Source of the DNA: Neocallimastix lanati (nom. inval.) | Taxonomy: Eukaryota; Neocallimastigomycota; Neocallimastigomycetes; Neocallimastigales; Neocallimastigaceae | Assembly (NCBI GenBank): GCA_016946835.1 | Contig: JACVTC010000101.1 | Location: 623,693 to 687,692, forward strand | Reading direction: 5' to 3' | Length of the DNA stretch: 64,000 nt | Shown: positions 49,451 to 60,218 of the stretch, in pieces | How the letters are laid out: each line of letters begins with the position of its first letter | Numbering within the stretch: position 1 is the first letter of the stretch | Notes under the pieces: model-generated | The model's input: only the letters and a program-made list of their open reading frames with translations | The model's database searches: none | What the model was told of the DNA's origin: nothing | Position numbers and translations under genes: made by a program

Positions 49451-52400
49451 TTATAATGATGGTTCTTCCAGTTCTTTATTTCTTTTTACGTAAGGCTCCA
49501 ACTGTGAGATATGAAATACCGGATGGAGTCGTAAATTTTCCGGGAGTTCCAAACGGTAGTTCATTCTTTCCCTCTTTTCGATTATTTTAAACGGGCCTAA
49601 ATATTGAGAGGATAATTTCTTAGCTGGTTCATTTGTAAAATAATGTCGTTTAAGATAAACTAAATCATTGACTTGAAAATTGGGGCCAGTAGATTTTCTT
49701 GTATCACCATATTTTTTAAAATCTTCTTTGGCTTTGCTTAAATGTTGACGAAGAGCATCAAAATGAGCAGCCCAGTCTCTTGTAAGAACTGAAGCATTAT
49801 CTTTAAGTAAAATAGGAGGAGAATCAATAACAGCATTAGGATGAAAGCCATAATTAGCAAAGAAAGGAGAATGACCAATAGACTTGTTCATCGAATTATT
49901 ATAAGCAAATTCACAGAGGGGTAAGTAGAAGCACCATTCACTTTGAGCAGAAGAACAGTAGCATCTAAGATATTGTTCAATGACTGCATTAGCTCTTTCC
50001 ACTTGACCATTTGATTGCTGATGATGAGCTGTAGCAAGTCTTGGTTTAGCACGAACAGCGGAGCAAAGAGAAGTCCAAAATTCGGATGAAAACTGGGAAC
50101 CATGATCGGATACGATGGTTTTTGGAAAACCATGATATTTAAAAACATTAAACAATAGGAGCTTGGCAGTAAGATCAGCAGAAGGGACGTCGGCACAAGG
50201 CATTAAATGAACCATTTTTGTTAAATGGTCAGACACCACCATTATGCAAGTACAGTTTTGCGAAGTTGGCAGGTAGACAATAAAGTCGACCCCTATTACT
50301 TCCCAGGGTTTAGAAGGAATAGGAAGTGGTTGTAACTTACCATAGGGTTTATGCCTGCGGATTTTACTTCGACAACAAACATCACACGATGCAACATAAT
50401 TCTGTACGTCTTTCTTCATATTGGGCCACCAGTAGTACCTTTGAAGTTTTTCAAAAGTCCTATCTACCCCCTGATGCCCACTAGTTGGTGCGTCATGGAA
50501 CGATTTTAATAGCCTGGCCTTTAACGCGGATGGGACAATAATACGTTTTTGAAAGTGAAGTACACCTTCAATGTAACTGAACAAAGAACTTTTTAACTTT
50601 TTATCATGTTGTTTGATTTTTTTAAGAATTTCATTGCAGTATTTATCAGCTTTTTGGGCTTCAATTAAACCGCTAATATTATCGCTAATCGTGTAACAGA
50701 AAGCTTTTTCACTAATAACTGACTGCGAAACAACCGGAATATCTTTTTTATAATCCGGCCTTCTTGAGAGTGCATCTGGTTTACCACCTTTAGCACCGGG
50801 TCTATAAGCTACCCTGAAATCAAACTTGGAAAGGAATAAGCTCCAACGAATTTGCCTTTGATTTAAGTGTTGGGGCTTCTTTAAATATAACAGATTTTTA
50901 TGATCGGTCAGGACTTGCACAGGGAACTTGGCACCTTCTAGATGGTGCCTCCAGGTATCAAAAGCAGTAATAATTGCAAGGAGTTCCTTGTCATAAATAG
51001 TGTAATTTAACTCAGCTTTATTAAGGGACCTGGAGTGGAAAGCAACTGGATGAAGTAAATTATCCTTATCGCAAACCTGAGAAAGGACGCAGCCAACAGC
51101 AAAGTCACTAGCATCCGTTTCAACTATGAATTCTTTATCATGGTCTGGGAATATTAAGACTTCATCAGTTTCAAAGGCACTCTTTAATTTATTAAATGCA
51201 GAATCAGCTTCATCGTTCCAAATAAACTGATTTTCTTTTTTGAGTAGCTTCCTTAATGGTTCCATGTTTTTTGCAAAGTTTTTAATAAATTTTCTGTAAA
51301 AATTGCACAAACCCAGGAAACTTTGAAGTTCCTTTAAATTTTTAGGGATTGGCCACTCCAAAACCGATCTTACCTTGTTTCTATCCATTCTTAATCCATT
51401 AATAGATACTACGAAGCCAAGAAAAGTGGTTTCTTTAACATGAAACTCACACTTTTCCAATTTTGCATAAAGACCATTCTTAATTAAAAGAGAAAGCACT
51501 AATCTGACATGCTTAACGTGATCTTCTAAGTTCTTTGAGTAAATTATAATGTCATCTAAATAAACTTGAGCGCAAGTTCCAATGACTTCATCAAGAACGT
51601 CTTGAATAAAACGTTGGAAAACCGAAGGGGCATTACGAAGACCAAATGGCATTACGAGATATTCATAATGACCAAGAGGAGTTCTAAATGCAGTTAAATA
51701 TTCATTACCTTCTTTTACTCTGACTAGATTGTAAGCGGATCTGAGATCTAGCCGAGTGAATATTGAAGCTCCTTTGAAAGACTCAATCAAATCACTGATT
51801 CTTGGGATAGGATAACTATTACGGATTGTAATAGCATTGAGTCTTCTGTAATCAACGACAAGCCTTAAAGTTCCATCATGCTTCATAACAAAAAGAATTG
51901 GAGCACCTGCGGGAGATTTAGATTTTCTTATAAATTTTTTCTTCAAGTTTTCTTTAATGTATTTCCTTAAAGCCTTTAATTCTTTAACGGTTAACGAGTA
52001 AATCGGGCCATAGTAGAGTTGTCCTCCAACAATAAGATCGATAGAAATATCATACTTCCTGTGTGGAGGAAGTTTCTCAGCTTCTTTCTTTTCAAAAACA
52101 ATTTTGAGATCAGAATAAAATTTTTTAATAATCGATTCATTTCTTGATTTTTCTTTGTTGCCTTCAGTAGAAGTATCCATTGCAGCACAGACATCCTCGT
52201 AGAGTTCATCTTCAGAAATAGTAGTAGGAATTATGGAATCCAAAGTTTCTTTAGCAGTATAAGAGTCCTCATCCAGCATTGGAGCTGTAATATTAGAATT
52301 TTGAATAATAAATTTGTTTTTCCTTGATGAAGGACAATGAGATTTACAATGTTTTCCCAAAAAGTAGATTTTATTCCTTTCATAGTCAATGAAAGGATTG

Positions 52401-52741
52401 TGTTTTCGTAGCCAATCTCTACCCAAGATACCATTGACTCCTTCAAGTGATATATTTCCAATGCAAAATTCAAAATTCTCAGAGTGATCCAAAGTCTTCA
52501 ATTTAAGTGGTTTAGTGGTTTGCTTAATGGTCATGCATTTGTCATTAGGCAACTGAATCTTAATTGGAGAAGAGAGACCAGAAGTAGGGATTTTATTAGC
52601 ATTAACAAAATTCTTGCACAAGAAACTTCTGCCGGAACCAGAATCAATAAGAATGTTAGCTCTAAGGTTTTTATTATTACAGGAGATGAAGAATGTAGTT
52701 GTTACTGTTAATTTTCCCGAAGGAGTGTAATTAGCTGACAA
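49451..52741 (-). CDS. E4 Pol: protease, RT, RNase H, integrase (about 1,096 aa)
   Basis: An intact frame. Residue numbers count from the first codon after the gag overlap: protease DSG at 33-35 (52645-52637), reverse transcriptase about 210-480 with LDLRSAYNLVRV and YLDD near 394 (51562-51551), RNase H from about 541 (ETDASDFAVG, ELLAIITAFDTWRHHLEG), integrase zinc module near 750-790 (GHQGVDR, CDVCC) and catalytic core with D near 815, SDHGSQF near 880 and NGQVERA near 911. It ends HPVFHISQLEPYV plus 13 residues, so the usual GPF/Y-type end is present but no chromodomain follows. The frame is -1 relative to gag and overlaps it by about 34 nt, which suggests expression by ribosomal frameshifting. 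The first ATG inside the frame is not near the overlap. Confidence 0.94.
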   Translation of the reverse strand: MSANYTPSGKLTVTTTFFISCNNKNLRANILIDSGSGRSFLCKNFVNANKIPTSGLSSPIKIQLPNDKCMTIKQTTKPLKLKTLDHSENFEFCIGNISLEGVNGILGRDWLRKHNPFIDYERNKIYFLGKHCKSHCPSSRKNKFIIQNSNITAPMLDEDSYTAKETLDSIIPTTISEDELYEDVCAAMDTSTEGNKEKSRNESIIKKFYSDLKIVFEKKEAEKLPPHRKYDISIDLIVGGQLYYGPIYSLTVKELKALRKYIKENLKKKFIRKSKSPAGAPILFVMKHDGTLRLVVDYRRLNAITIRNSYPIPRISDLIESFKGASIFTRLDLRSAYNLVRVKEGNEYLTAFRTPLGHYEYLVMPFGLRNAPSVFQRFIQDVLDEVIGTCAQVYLDDIIIYSKNLEDHVKHVRLVLSLLIKNGLYAKLEKCEFHVKETTFLGFVVSINGLRMDRNKVRSVLEWPIPKNLKELQSFLGLCNFYRKFIKNFAKNMEPLRKLLKKENQFIWNDEADSAFNKLKSAFETDEVLIFPDHDKEFIVETDASDFAVGCVLSQVCDKDNLLHPVAFHSRSLNKAELNYTIYDKELLAIITAFDTWRHHLEGAKFPVQVLTDHKNLLYLKKPQHLNQRQIRWSLFLSKFDFRVAYRPGAKGGKPDALSRRPDYKKDIPVVSQSVISEKAFCYTISDNISGLIEAQKADKYCNEILKKIKQHDKKLKSSLFSYIEGVLHFQKRIIVPSALKARLLKSFHDAPTSGHQGVDRTFEKLQRYYWWPNMKKDVQNYVASCDVCCRSKIRRHKPYGKLQPLPIPSKPWEVIGVDFIVYLPTSQNCTCIMVVSDHLTKMVHLMPCADVPSADLTAKLLLFNVFKYHGFPKTIVSDHGSQFSSEFWTSLCSAVRAKPRLATAHHQQSNGQVERANAVIEQYLRCYCSSAQSEWCFYLPLCEFAYNNSMNKSIGHSPFFANYGFHPNAVIDSPPILLKDNASVLTRDWAAHFDALRQHLSKAKEDFKKYGDTRKSTGPNFQVNDLVYLKRHYFTNEPAKKLSSQYLGPFKIIEKRERMNYRLELPENLRLHPVFHISQLEPYVKRNKELEEPSL

Positions 52742-53562
52742 GATTTCCTTATTTGGCTTGTTTTTCTGAATTTAGATTTCTTAAAGCGGTTCTCCGTTTT
52801 TGTAAGTTCTTTTCTTTTTCTATGGAAAGACTTACTAGCTTTACTCTTATTATCGGATTTATGACGAATGCAGCTTTCAAGATAGCATTTTTTGTCAATG
52901 CCGATAATCGTATTGGTAGCTTCAAACAAGGTATCGGGTTTATTAAGTTTATCAAATTCTTCTCGAACCCGATCAACGAGACCCTTTCCAATGATATCGA
53001 TTAGTACTTCGTCAGGCCATCCCAAACGTCCAGCTAACCTTCGGAACTCAATAGTGTATTCGGCAGCTTCACCAAGACGAAGCTGTTTTAATCTCCAAAG
53101 TTTGTCCATAATTACATACTTTTGTTTTTTCTCACTACCCGAATCAAAATTTTCCAAAAGAAGAGCTTTGAATTCATCAAATCTTAGGGATTTTAAAGTA
53201 CCGTCACCAAGTAAAGAGAGACCCCATCTTCTTGCAGTCCCTGCAAGCTTATTTATTACAAATGAATTTTTTGATTCGTCGCTTCTAAAGGATTCTGGGT
53301 GTTCCTTAAAGAAATCTTCGCTTTGAATGATGGTTTCGAGGACAGTTGGTTTACTTTTTCCCTCGTTTTCTTTAACTAATATTCCTCCTGGAGAAAAGAA
53401 TGCAGGAATGAAATCAGTAATAGCTGTAATGAGTTTGGAAGCACTGCTGTTCTGGGTGATGTGATTTGTAGTGAGATTATTTGGGTTATTATTAATAAGG
53501 AGATTATTTGGATTATCATCCTCTACAGTGAGATTATTTGAGATATCACTATTGAATTCCAT
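52708..53562 (-). CDS. E4 Gag (284 aa)
   Basis: It starts most plausibly at ATG 53560-53562 (MEFNSDISNN). An upstream in-frame ATG at 53637 would add a hydrophobic leader and is less likely. A retrotransposon Gag core runs about 70-210 (RRWGLSLLG, WRLKQLRLGEAAEYTIEFRR). The C-terminus is Lys/Arg-rich (KSFHRKRKELTKTENRFKK) and lacks a complete CCHC knuckle, so RNA binding presumably relies on the basic tail. It stops at 52708-52710, inside the start of pol. Confidence 0.9.
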   Translation of the reverse strand: MEFNSDISNNLTVEDDNPNNLLINNNPNNLTTNHITQNSSASKLITAITDFIPAFFSPGGILVKENEGKSKPTVLETIIQSEDFFKEHPESFRSDESKNSFVINKLAGTARRWGLSLLGDGTLKSLRFDEFKALLLENFDSGSEKKQKYVIMDKLWRLKQLRLGEAAEYTIEFRRLAGRLGWPDEVLIDIIGKGLVDRVREEFDKLNKPDTLFEATNTIIGIDKKCYLESCIRHKSDNKSKASKSFHRKRKELTKTENRFKKSKFRKTSQIRKSCQLITLLREN

Positions 53563-53732
53563 CTTCCTAAATCTAAAAATTAAATTGATAAAATAAATAA
53601 TAAAATAAAGATAAGTGTAATATGTAATATTTGACAAGTAAATATAAATAATTATAACAGCAAAATTATTATAATTTTATAATTAAGCTTCTGAATTGAT
53701 TAATAATATTTTAAGTTTTATTAAAAAAAATT

Positions 53733-53820
53733 ATTTTGCATGCTGCTGTTCACCAACCGGCTTGGTCGATGAGCTGAATGTAGATTTCAGTTCTACCAGC
53801 GAGGGCCAGGATGCAAAAAA
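53733..53820 (-). other. GC-rich foldable block in the E4 leader
   Basis: An 85-nt island of about 50% GC sits about 170 nt upstream of gag inside very AT-rich leader. The ends TTTTGCAT and ATGCAAAA can pair. Inside are ACCAA/TTGGT around a 5-nt loop and GTAGA/TCTAC around a 7-nt loop, giving a cloverleaf-like multi-branch shape. It is also open in one frame (WPSLVELKSTFSSSTKPVG). Possible roles are packaging signal or internal priming structure. Neither is shown by sequence. Confidence 0.5.
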
Positions 53821-54191
53821 TTTTATTAATAAGAGGCTCAAAACAAAATAAACAAGACTTTCCTTAATTATTCAATTATAAAATTTTCTCTCTGAAATAA
53901 TTATTAAATAACTTATTATTTTTAAAAATTATAATTTTCTATCATTAACTATATTTATCTAATAATTTATTTAATTTACTAACTATTTTATTTTATATTT
54001 TGTTTATTTATTTTTTATATCAATTCGTTGATACTCAATTAATTTTTTTTTTTTTTTTTTTTTTTTAAATTATTAATTTATTCAATTTATCTATTTACTA
54101 ATTATTTCATTCATTTATTACTCTATAATTGATTTATCTATTTAATAATTATTTAATTTATTTATTTTTCTATAATTGACTTATCCATTTA
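53821..54191. other. E4 leader, part proximal to gag
   Basis: AT-rich untranslated leader of E4 between its structured block and the E3 insertion. It ends with ATTTA (54187-54191), the left target duplication of E3. Its continuation is 59848-60218, which holds long T-runs. I see no gene. Confidence 0.7.
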
Positions 54192-54425
54192 TGTTAACTT
54201 TATTAATATAAAGTTATATTCTAGCTTAGGTTTAATAAAATATTAAATTAAATTATATTAAATACATTGTAATTATAAATTAAATATAAATTAATATGTA
54301 TCTAGAACAAGCCACAATTAAATATAAATACATGTAATTTTCTCTGTACTTTAAATCTTTGTTAACCATTTATTTATATTCTATAAATAATAAATTTATA
54401 TTAATTAATAAAACAAATTTTAATA
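54192..54425 (+). repeat. E3 5' LTR (234 bp)
   Basis: It starts TGTTAACTTTATT and ends ACAAATTTTAATA, so it lacks the usual CA end. The boundary is fixed by the target duplication and the primer site. Confidence 0.95.
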
Positions 54426-54439
54426 GATTAAGAGTCTCA
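54426..54439 (+). other. E3 primer-binding site (half-tRNA-Lys type)
   Basis: GATTAAGAGTCTCA directly follows the 5' LTR. The gag ATG is only 12 nt further on, so this element has almost no leader, in contrast to the 1.2-kb leader of E2. Confidence 0.85.
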
Positions 54440-54450
54440 AGCAACCGAAA

Positions 54451-57400
54451 ATGTCTGACAGCGCTGAATGTTTCGTTTACAAGGGTTCCAACTTCAAAAT
54501 GTGGAAAAAGTTACTCATTAACATTTTGAAAGCCAAAGATCTCTCTGATTACGCCACAACCAATATTTTCAATGAAGCCGATAGAGACCATGAAAACTTT
54601 GGGGAAATTGACAAAAACAACTCAAAGGTTGTTGCTATTATCATCAAGTCTGTGGATGAATCAATTTATCAAGATATTGAGGATTTAGAATCTGCTTTTG
54701 ACATGATCAGGAAACTGGAAGATATTAACCAAGAAGCAGATGAACTAATTGTAGAAAAATTAATAAAGAAACTGAAAATTATGAAGCCTCGAAACTATAT
54801 GGAAGTTTTAAAATGTTTATCTGACATGTTAAACACTTTTAACAAACTTAAAACCGCCAATTACGATATGAGTGAAAATGACAAGATCCAATATATGTTC
54901 AAGGCGCTACCAAAGGAATTACAAATTGCTTTCCTGCCTGAACCTGGTAAAACAGCAGAAGAGTATTATGATCTCATCAAATCAAGAAATATATTTATTA
55001 GATGCATGAATGAACAAAAAATAATCAAGCCACAAATTAACCATAATAATCGTAACAATTATAATAACTACGATGATCCCATGGATTTAGATCTAGTATT
55101 TAACAGAAATAATAGGTATAAAAGCCACAGACAAAATAATTCTCAACGAAGAATTCCAAATAAATACTGCCATATTTGTAACCAACGTGGTCATTTAACA
55201 AGTGAATGCCATTACAACGGGAGAACAAACGGAACCATGAATCAAACTAAATTTAATAATAATAATAATAATGACTATAATAACAGATTTAATAACAATA
55301 ATTATAATAATAATAAATTTAATAACAATTATGATAAAAATAATAATAAAAGTTATAAAAATAATAATAAAAATTATAGTAAAAATAATAAAAATCGTAA
55401 TAATTATATTAATAACATTGAAAATAACAATTTACCTGTTGATTATGATGATGACATAAATTATGAAAATTTAAGTCACATGATTAACAATAGTCTTGAT
55501 AGTGTTGAATTTTTAAATAATTTAAATAAATCTACTCATAACCTTAATAATTATAAAAATGATAAAAATAAATTAAATAAAAATTTTAATAATAATCTTA
55601 ATAATTATGAAAGTAAAAATAATTTACATAAAGAACTTAATAATGATATAAATTACACTAATAATGCTAATTATATTAATAATTATGATAACAATAACAA
55701 TTGCCCTACTAATGACAACAACGAATCAACTTGGATCTATGATTCTGGTGCAATTGTTCATATTACTAATGACCGAAGTTTATTAACTAACTTTAAAAAA
55801 TACAAAATTAATTTAACATGTGCCAACAATTCTGAAATGGAATTCGAGGGATTTGGTACATACAAAGGCTCAATTAACGGTTATAACATTACTTTAAGTA
55901 AAGTATTTTATTCTAGGCACGCAAACAAAAATTTAATTAGTGGTATACAATTTGCCTACACTGAATTAATATCAATTACTAAGCTTATTAACAATGAGCC
56001 ACACCTTATCATTACGGATAATGATAATAATATTATTAATACTTATAGGTCAATTGATGGAAGAAACACATTTAGAATCAAAATAAACAATAAATATAAT
56101 AACTTAATTATGAACACCGATAATGATAATCTTTGGCATAGAAGACTTGGTCACTTCTATCACAAAGATTTATCAAAATTTATAAAGGAACACACCACAA
56201 GTCATAATAACAATGACAATAATTGTATTACTTGTGGAATAGCTAAAATGAAAAGGTTACCTCACAACAGGGTAACTCCTAAAGCTACCAAGTTATTAGA
56301 TGTTATCCACTCCGACATTGTTGGTCCTTTCCCGGATTCATTTTTTGGTTTTAAATTCATCATTACTTTCATTGATGAATTCTCTAGGAAAGCCTGGATT
56401 TTTACTATGAAAAGAAAATCAGATGCCATCGATATTATTATTAATTTTTTCAAATATTTAAATAATCTTTTTCCAAATTATAAAATTACTAATTTCAAAT
56501 CGGACCAAGGAAAAGAATATTGTAGTAGAAGAGTCAACAAATTCTGTAAAAAGAATGGTATTAGAAAACTCTATTCTCCTCCAAGAAATCCTCAAAATAA
56601 TGGAATTGCTGAACGATTTAATCAAACCATTCTTTATTCCCTAAAATGTTTATTAAGCTGGAGTAAACTCAACATTAAATTTTGGGATTTTGCTATACGT
56701 TATTCAAAATATCTTTATAATCTTACTCCTCATTCAGGAATAAATAATCAAATTCCCAATGAAGTATTTTATGGTACTCCAATTCATGTTAATCATATTA
56801 AAGTTTTTGGATGCATCGCTTATTATAAGGATTTCTCTCCCAAGAAAGGAAAATTAGATCCTAACGCCAAAAAAGGTTTTTTCTTAGGTTTCAGTAATGA
56901 TTCTAATTCTTATTTAATAATGGACTATAATAATTTTTCTCTACATCAAGTAAGAGAAGTATTATTTCAAGAAGACACCCCTGCCTGCGTTACTAAAGAT
57001 ATTACAAAAAGAATTTCGCCTTATGTTAAAGACAATAATAATAAATTAAATTTATGCTTAGATTTATCTTTTATCAACAAATTATTAAGCAATTATACAA
57101 ATAATAATATACATAATAATAATAATATCAACAACAATTATGACAATAATGACGATAATTATTTTATTCCTGACAATAATAATATCATTAATATTCCTGA
57201 TAATCCACCTAATAATATTAATATTCATAATAATATTCCTAATAATGATATTCATAATAATAATTATAATAATAATTCTCCTGATGATTATAATGTTAAT
57301 AATAATAACTTTAACAATAATTTAAATATTGATAATTATAATATTTCAGATCAAAATAATAATAATAATTTTTCATATCAAAATAATGAAAAATTTTTAA

Positions 57401-57460
57401 TTAATAAAAATTTGTCAAAAAATGAACAAAATTTAAATAATAATAATTTCAATAATAATT

Positions 57461-57501
<41 letters not shown>

Positions 57502-59586
57502 TTAATATACGATAAAAATTTTTCAAATAATTTTATTAATTCTAATAACAATAATCTTATTGGCTCAAATATTCAATACAATGGTAAAAATTTTTCTGAT
57601 ACAATAAATTCTGAATTTAATCAAAATTTAGAAAATTTTAATCAAAATACAAATACCAATACAATAACCAATGAAAATTTTTCCAACACCAAAAATTTTT
57701 CTAATCCAAATTATGTACAAAATTCTAATAATAAAAAATTTTTAATTAATGAAAATTTTAATTCAAAAATGATCAAAATTTTATTAATAAAAATTTTTTA
57801 TCAGAAGAAGATAAAAATAATAATAATATTAATAATTTTATTAATAATAATTCAAATAATAATAACATAAATATTTATAGAAATAATAAAAGAAAATCCA
57901 AATTTTCCAATAATAATATTATTAAACACTTCAAACCTAATATTAATAATAATAATATTGATATTTACAATAATAATAATAATCATAATAATATTATTTC
58001 TTATAATAATAATCCTAATAATTTTAATTACAACAATGATAATTTAATTAATACTATTGAAACTGAAAATGAAGAAGTTCCGAAAACCTATCAAAAAGCT
58101 CTCAATTGTGATCATGCCGATGAATGGGATATTGCTATCCAAGAAGAACTCAAAAATTTATATGATAATAATACAATGACTTTTGTTAAAAAATTACCAA
58201 GAGGAAAACAACCAATTTCTACAAGATGGGTTTTTGCAATTAAAAAGGATGCAAATAATAAAATTATTAAAAGAAAGGCCAGACTTGTTGCAAGAGGTTT
58301 TGCTCAAAGATACGGTATCGATTATGAACTTACATATAGTCCGACATTAAACGTTGATTGTATAAAATTACTTCTCGCTATTGCTGCTCAATTTCAATGG
58401 ACTGTTTATCAATTAGATTTTAAATCTGCCTATCTAAACGCTGCCTTAGACAAAGAAATTTACACCGAAATTCCTTACGGCGATGAAAACTACGGTAAAG
58501 GCTATTGGATTCTAAATAAGGCATTGTACGGCCTTAAACAATCAGGCCGCCAGTGGAATAAAACCATTACAAATTTTTAACCGAAAACAAATTTCATCAA
58601 TCCACCACTGATCCATGTGTTTTCTTTAAAAAGCAGAAGGAAGAACTAACTTGTATTATAGGACTTTATGTTGATGATATGCTAATTATAGGTGAAAATT
58701 TCGAAATTGTTAGAATTGTTTCAAGAATTAAAGATAACTTTAAGGTATCAAAATGTGGATTTGCTGACTTCATATTAGGAATCAAAATAGAAAGAGAAAA
58801 TAATGATATTTATATCTCACAAGAAGCATTCATTGATAATCTATTAAATAAATATAGTATAAATAATAAAAGAAAATAAAATCACCATGTTCAGTAAATG
58901 AAAATAATGAAGATAATGAACCTGTTGACAAAATAAAATTCAAAAGTATTATCGGATCCTTAATTTATCTTGCAAGATGCACACGTCCAGACATTGCATT
59001 TGCTGTTAACTTTGCCGCTAGAAAATCAGAAAATCCAACTCAAGCCGATTGGAAAAAAGCTATTAAAATATTAAAATACTTAAATGGAACAAAACATTAT
59101 AAAATAAGATATGACGGTAAAGGTAAAATAAATGCACATACAGATTCAGATTTTGCCGGTGATCCAAATGATAGAAAATCTACTTCAGGACACATTATCT
59201 TAATGGGTACAAATCCTATTTCATGGTATTCTAAAAAACAAACAACTGTCGCAACGTCTACTGCCGAAGCTGAATATTTAAGTACTACAGAATGTATTAA
59301 GAAAGTATTACAAATTAAAAATCTACTTTATGAATTATTTGGAGAAACTGAAACTATAGACATATACACGGATAATGAAGCAAGCAAAAGTAGCATTGAA
59401 GCAGGTCATTTAAATCCAAAGCTTAGACATATTAGTGTTAGCTACCATTTCAACAATGAAAATATATTAAATAAAAATGTTCAACTAAAATATATTAGTA
59501 CAAATGATATGCTGGCCGATCCATTAACCAAAAACCTTAATGGAAACAAAATAACTAATTTTACAAATAAAATTTTTATAAAATAA
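54451..59586 (+). pseudogene. E3 Gag-Pol polyprotein with three single-base frameshifts
   Basis: The first frame (54451-57870, 1,139 codons) carries Gag, a zinc knuckle CHICNQRGHLTSEC at about 240-253, protease DSGA near 431 (55741-55752), and integrase from about 561 (WHRRLGHFYHKD, CITCGIAKMK, FIDEFSRKAW, KSDQGKEY, NGIAERFNQ). A very Asn-rich linker runs from about 870. A shift near 57765 leads to reverse transcriptase (RKARLVARGFAQRYGIDYEL, LDFKSAYLNAALDKEIYTEI). A second shift is near 58565, a third near 58873. YVDD is at 58667-58678, and RNase H (HTDSDFAGD, STAEAEYLS) ends at the stop 59584-59586. All shifts fall in or beside A or T runs, so they may be assembly errors rather than real mutations. 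Confidence 0.9.
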
Positions 59587-59598
59587 AAAATTTAATTT

Positions 59599-59608
59599 GA
59601 GGGGGGAG
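59599..59608 (+). other. E3 polypurine tract
   Basis: GAGGGGGGAG lies directly against the TG of the 3' LTR. Confidence 0.85.
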
Positions 59609-59842
59609 TGTTAACTTTATTAATATAAAGTTATATTCTAGCTTAGGTTTAATAAAATATTAAATTAAATTATATTAAATACATTGTAATTATAAATTAA
59701 ATATAAATTAATATGTATCTAGAACAAGCCACAATTAAATATAAATACATGTAATTTTCTCTGTACTTTAAATCTTTGTTAACCATTTATTTATATTCTA
59801 TAAATAATAAATTTATATTAATTAATAAAACAAATTTTAATA
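59609..59842 (+). repeat. E3 3' LTR (234 bp)
   Basis: By eye identical to the 5' LTR. It is preceded by the purine tract GAGGGGGGAG at 59599-59608. Confidence 0.95.
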
Positions 59843-59847
59843 ATTTA

Positions 59848-59938
59848 TTAAATCATTAATTTATTTAATTTATTATTTACTAATTTTATTTACTAATTTT
59901 ATTTACTAATTTTATTTAATTATTTTAATTATTTACTT

Positions 59939-59973
<35 letters not shown>

Positions 59974-60029
59974 AAAATTATTAATTAAAACTAATTTTTT
60001 TTTTTTTTTCCAATCAAAATTGCCAAAAA

Positions 60030-60078
<49 letters not shown>

Positions 60079-60218
60079 GCCACTCTAGCTATATATTATT
60101 ATTTTATTCTAATATATATATTTTTAATAGACTAATTCACTATTCCAATGTTACACTATTCTAAAATTTTCCACATTTTATCTAACCCTAAACTAATCTA
60201 ATCTAGAAGAGTTATTAT
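59848..60218. other. E4 leader, part proximal to its 5' LTR
   Basis: AT-rich with T-runs near 59941-59969 and 60033-60076. On the minus strand it follows the 5' LTR and should hold the E4 primer site. I cannot identify a convincing tRNA complement. Confidence 0.6.

Larger units (their letters stand above)
54192..59842 (+). mobile_element. E3: Ty1/copia LTR retrotransposon nested in E4
   Basis: The 5.65-kb element has LTRs at 54192-54425 and 59609-59842 that read as identical over 234 bp, and an ATTTA target duplication at 54187-54191 and 59843-59847. The primer-binding site follows the 5' LTR, and the polypurine tract precedes the 3' LTR. Gag-pol is one frame except for three single-base shifts. 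Identical LTRs mean a very recent insertion, the youngest event in the window. Orientation is opposite to its host E4. Confidence 0.96.

Noticed and set aside
53638-54191. E4 as a gypsy element truncated at its 5' end
   Set aside because: The missing 5' LTR is found at 60219-61197 with a matching target duplication. E3 was simply inserted in between.
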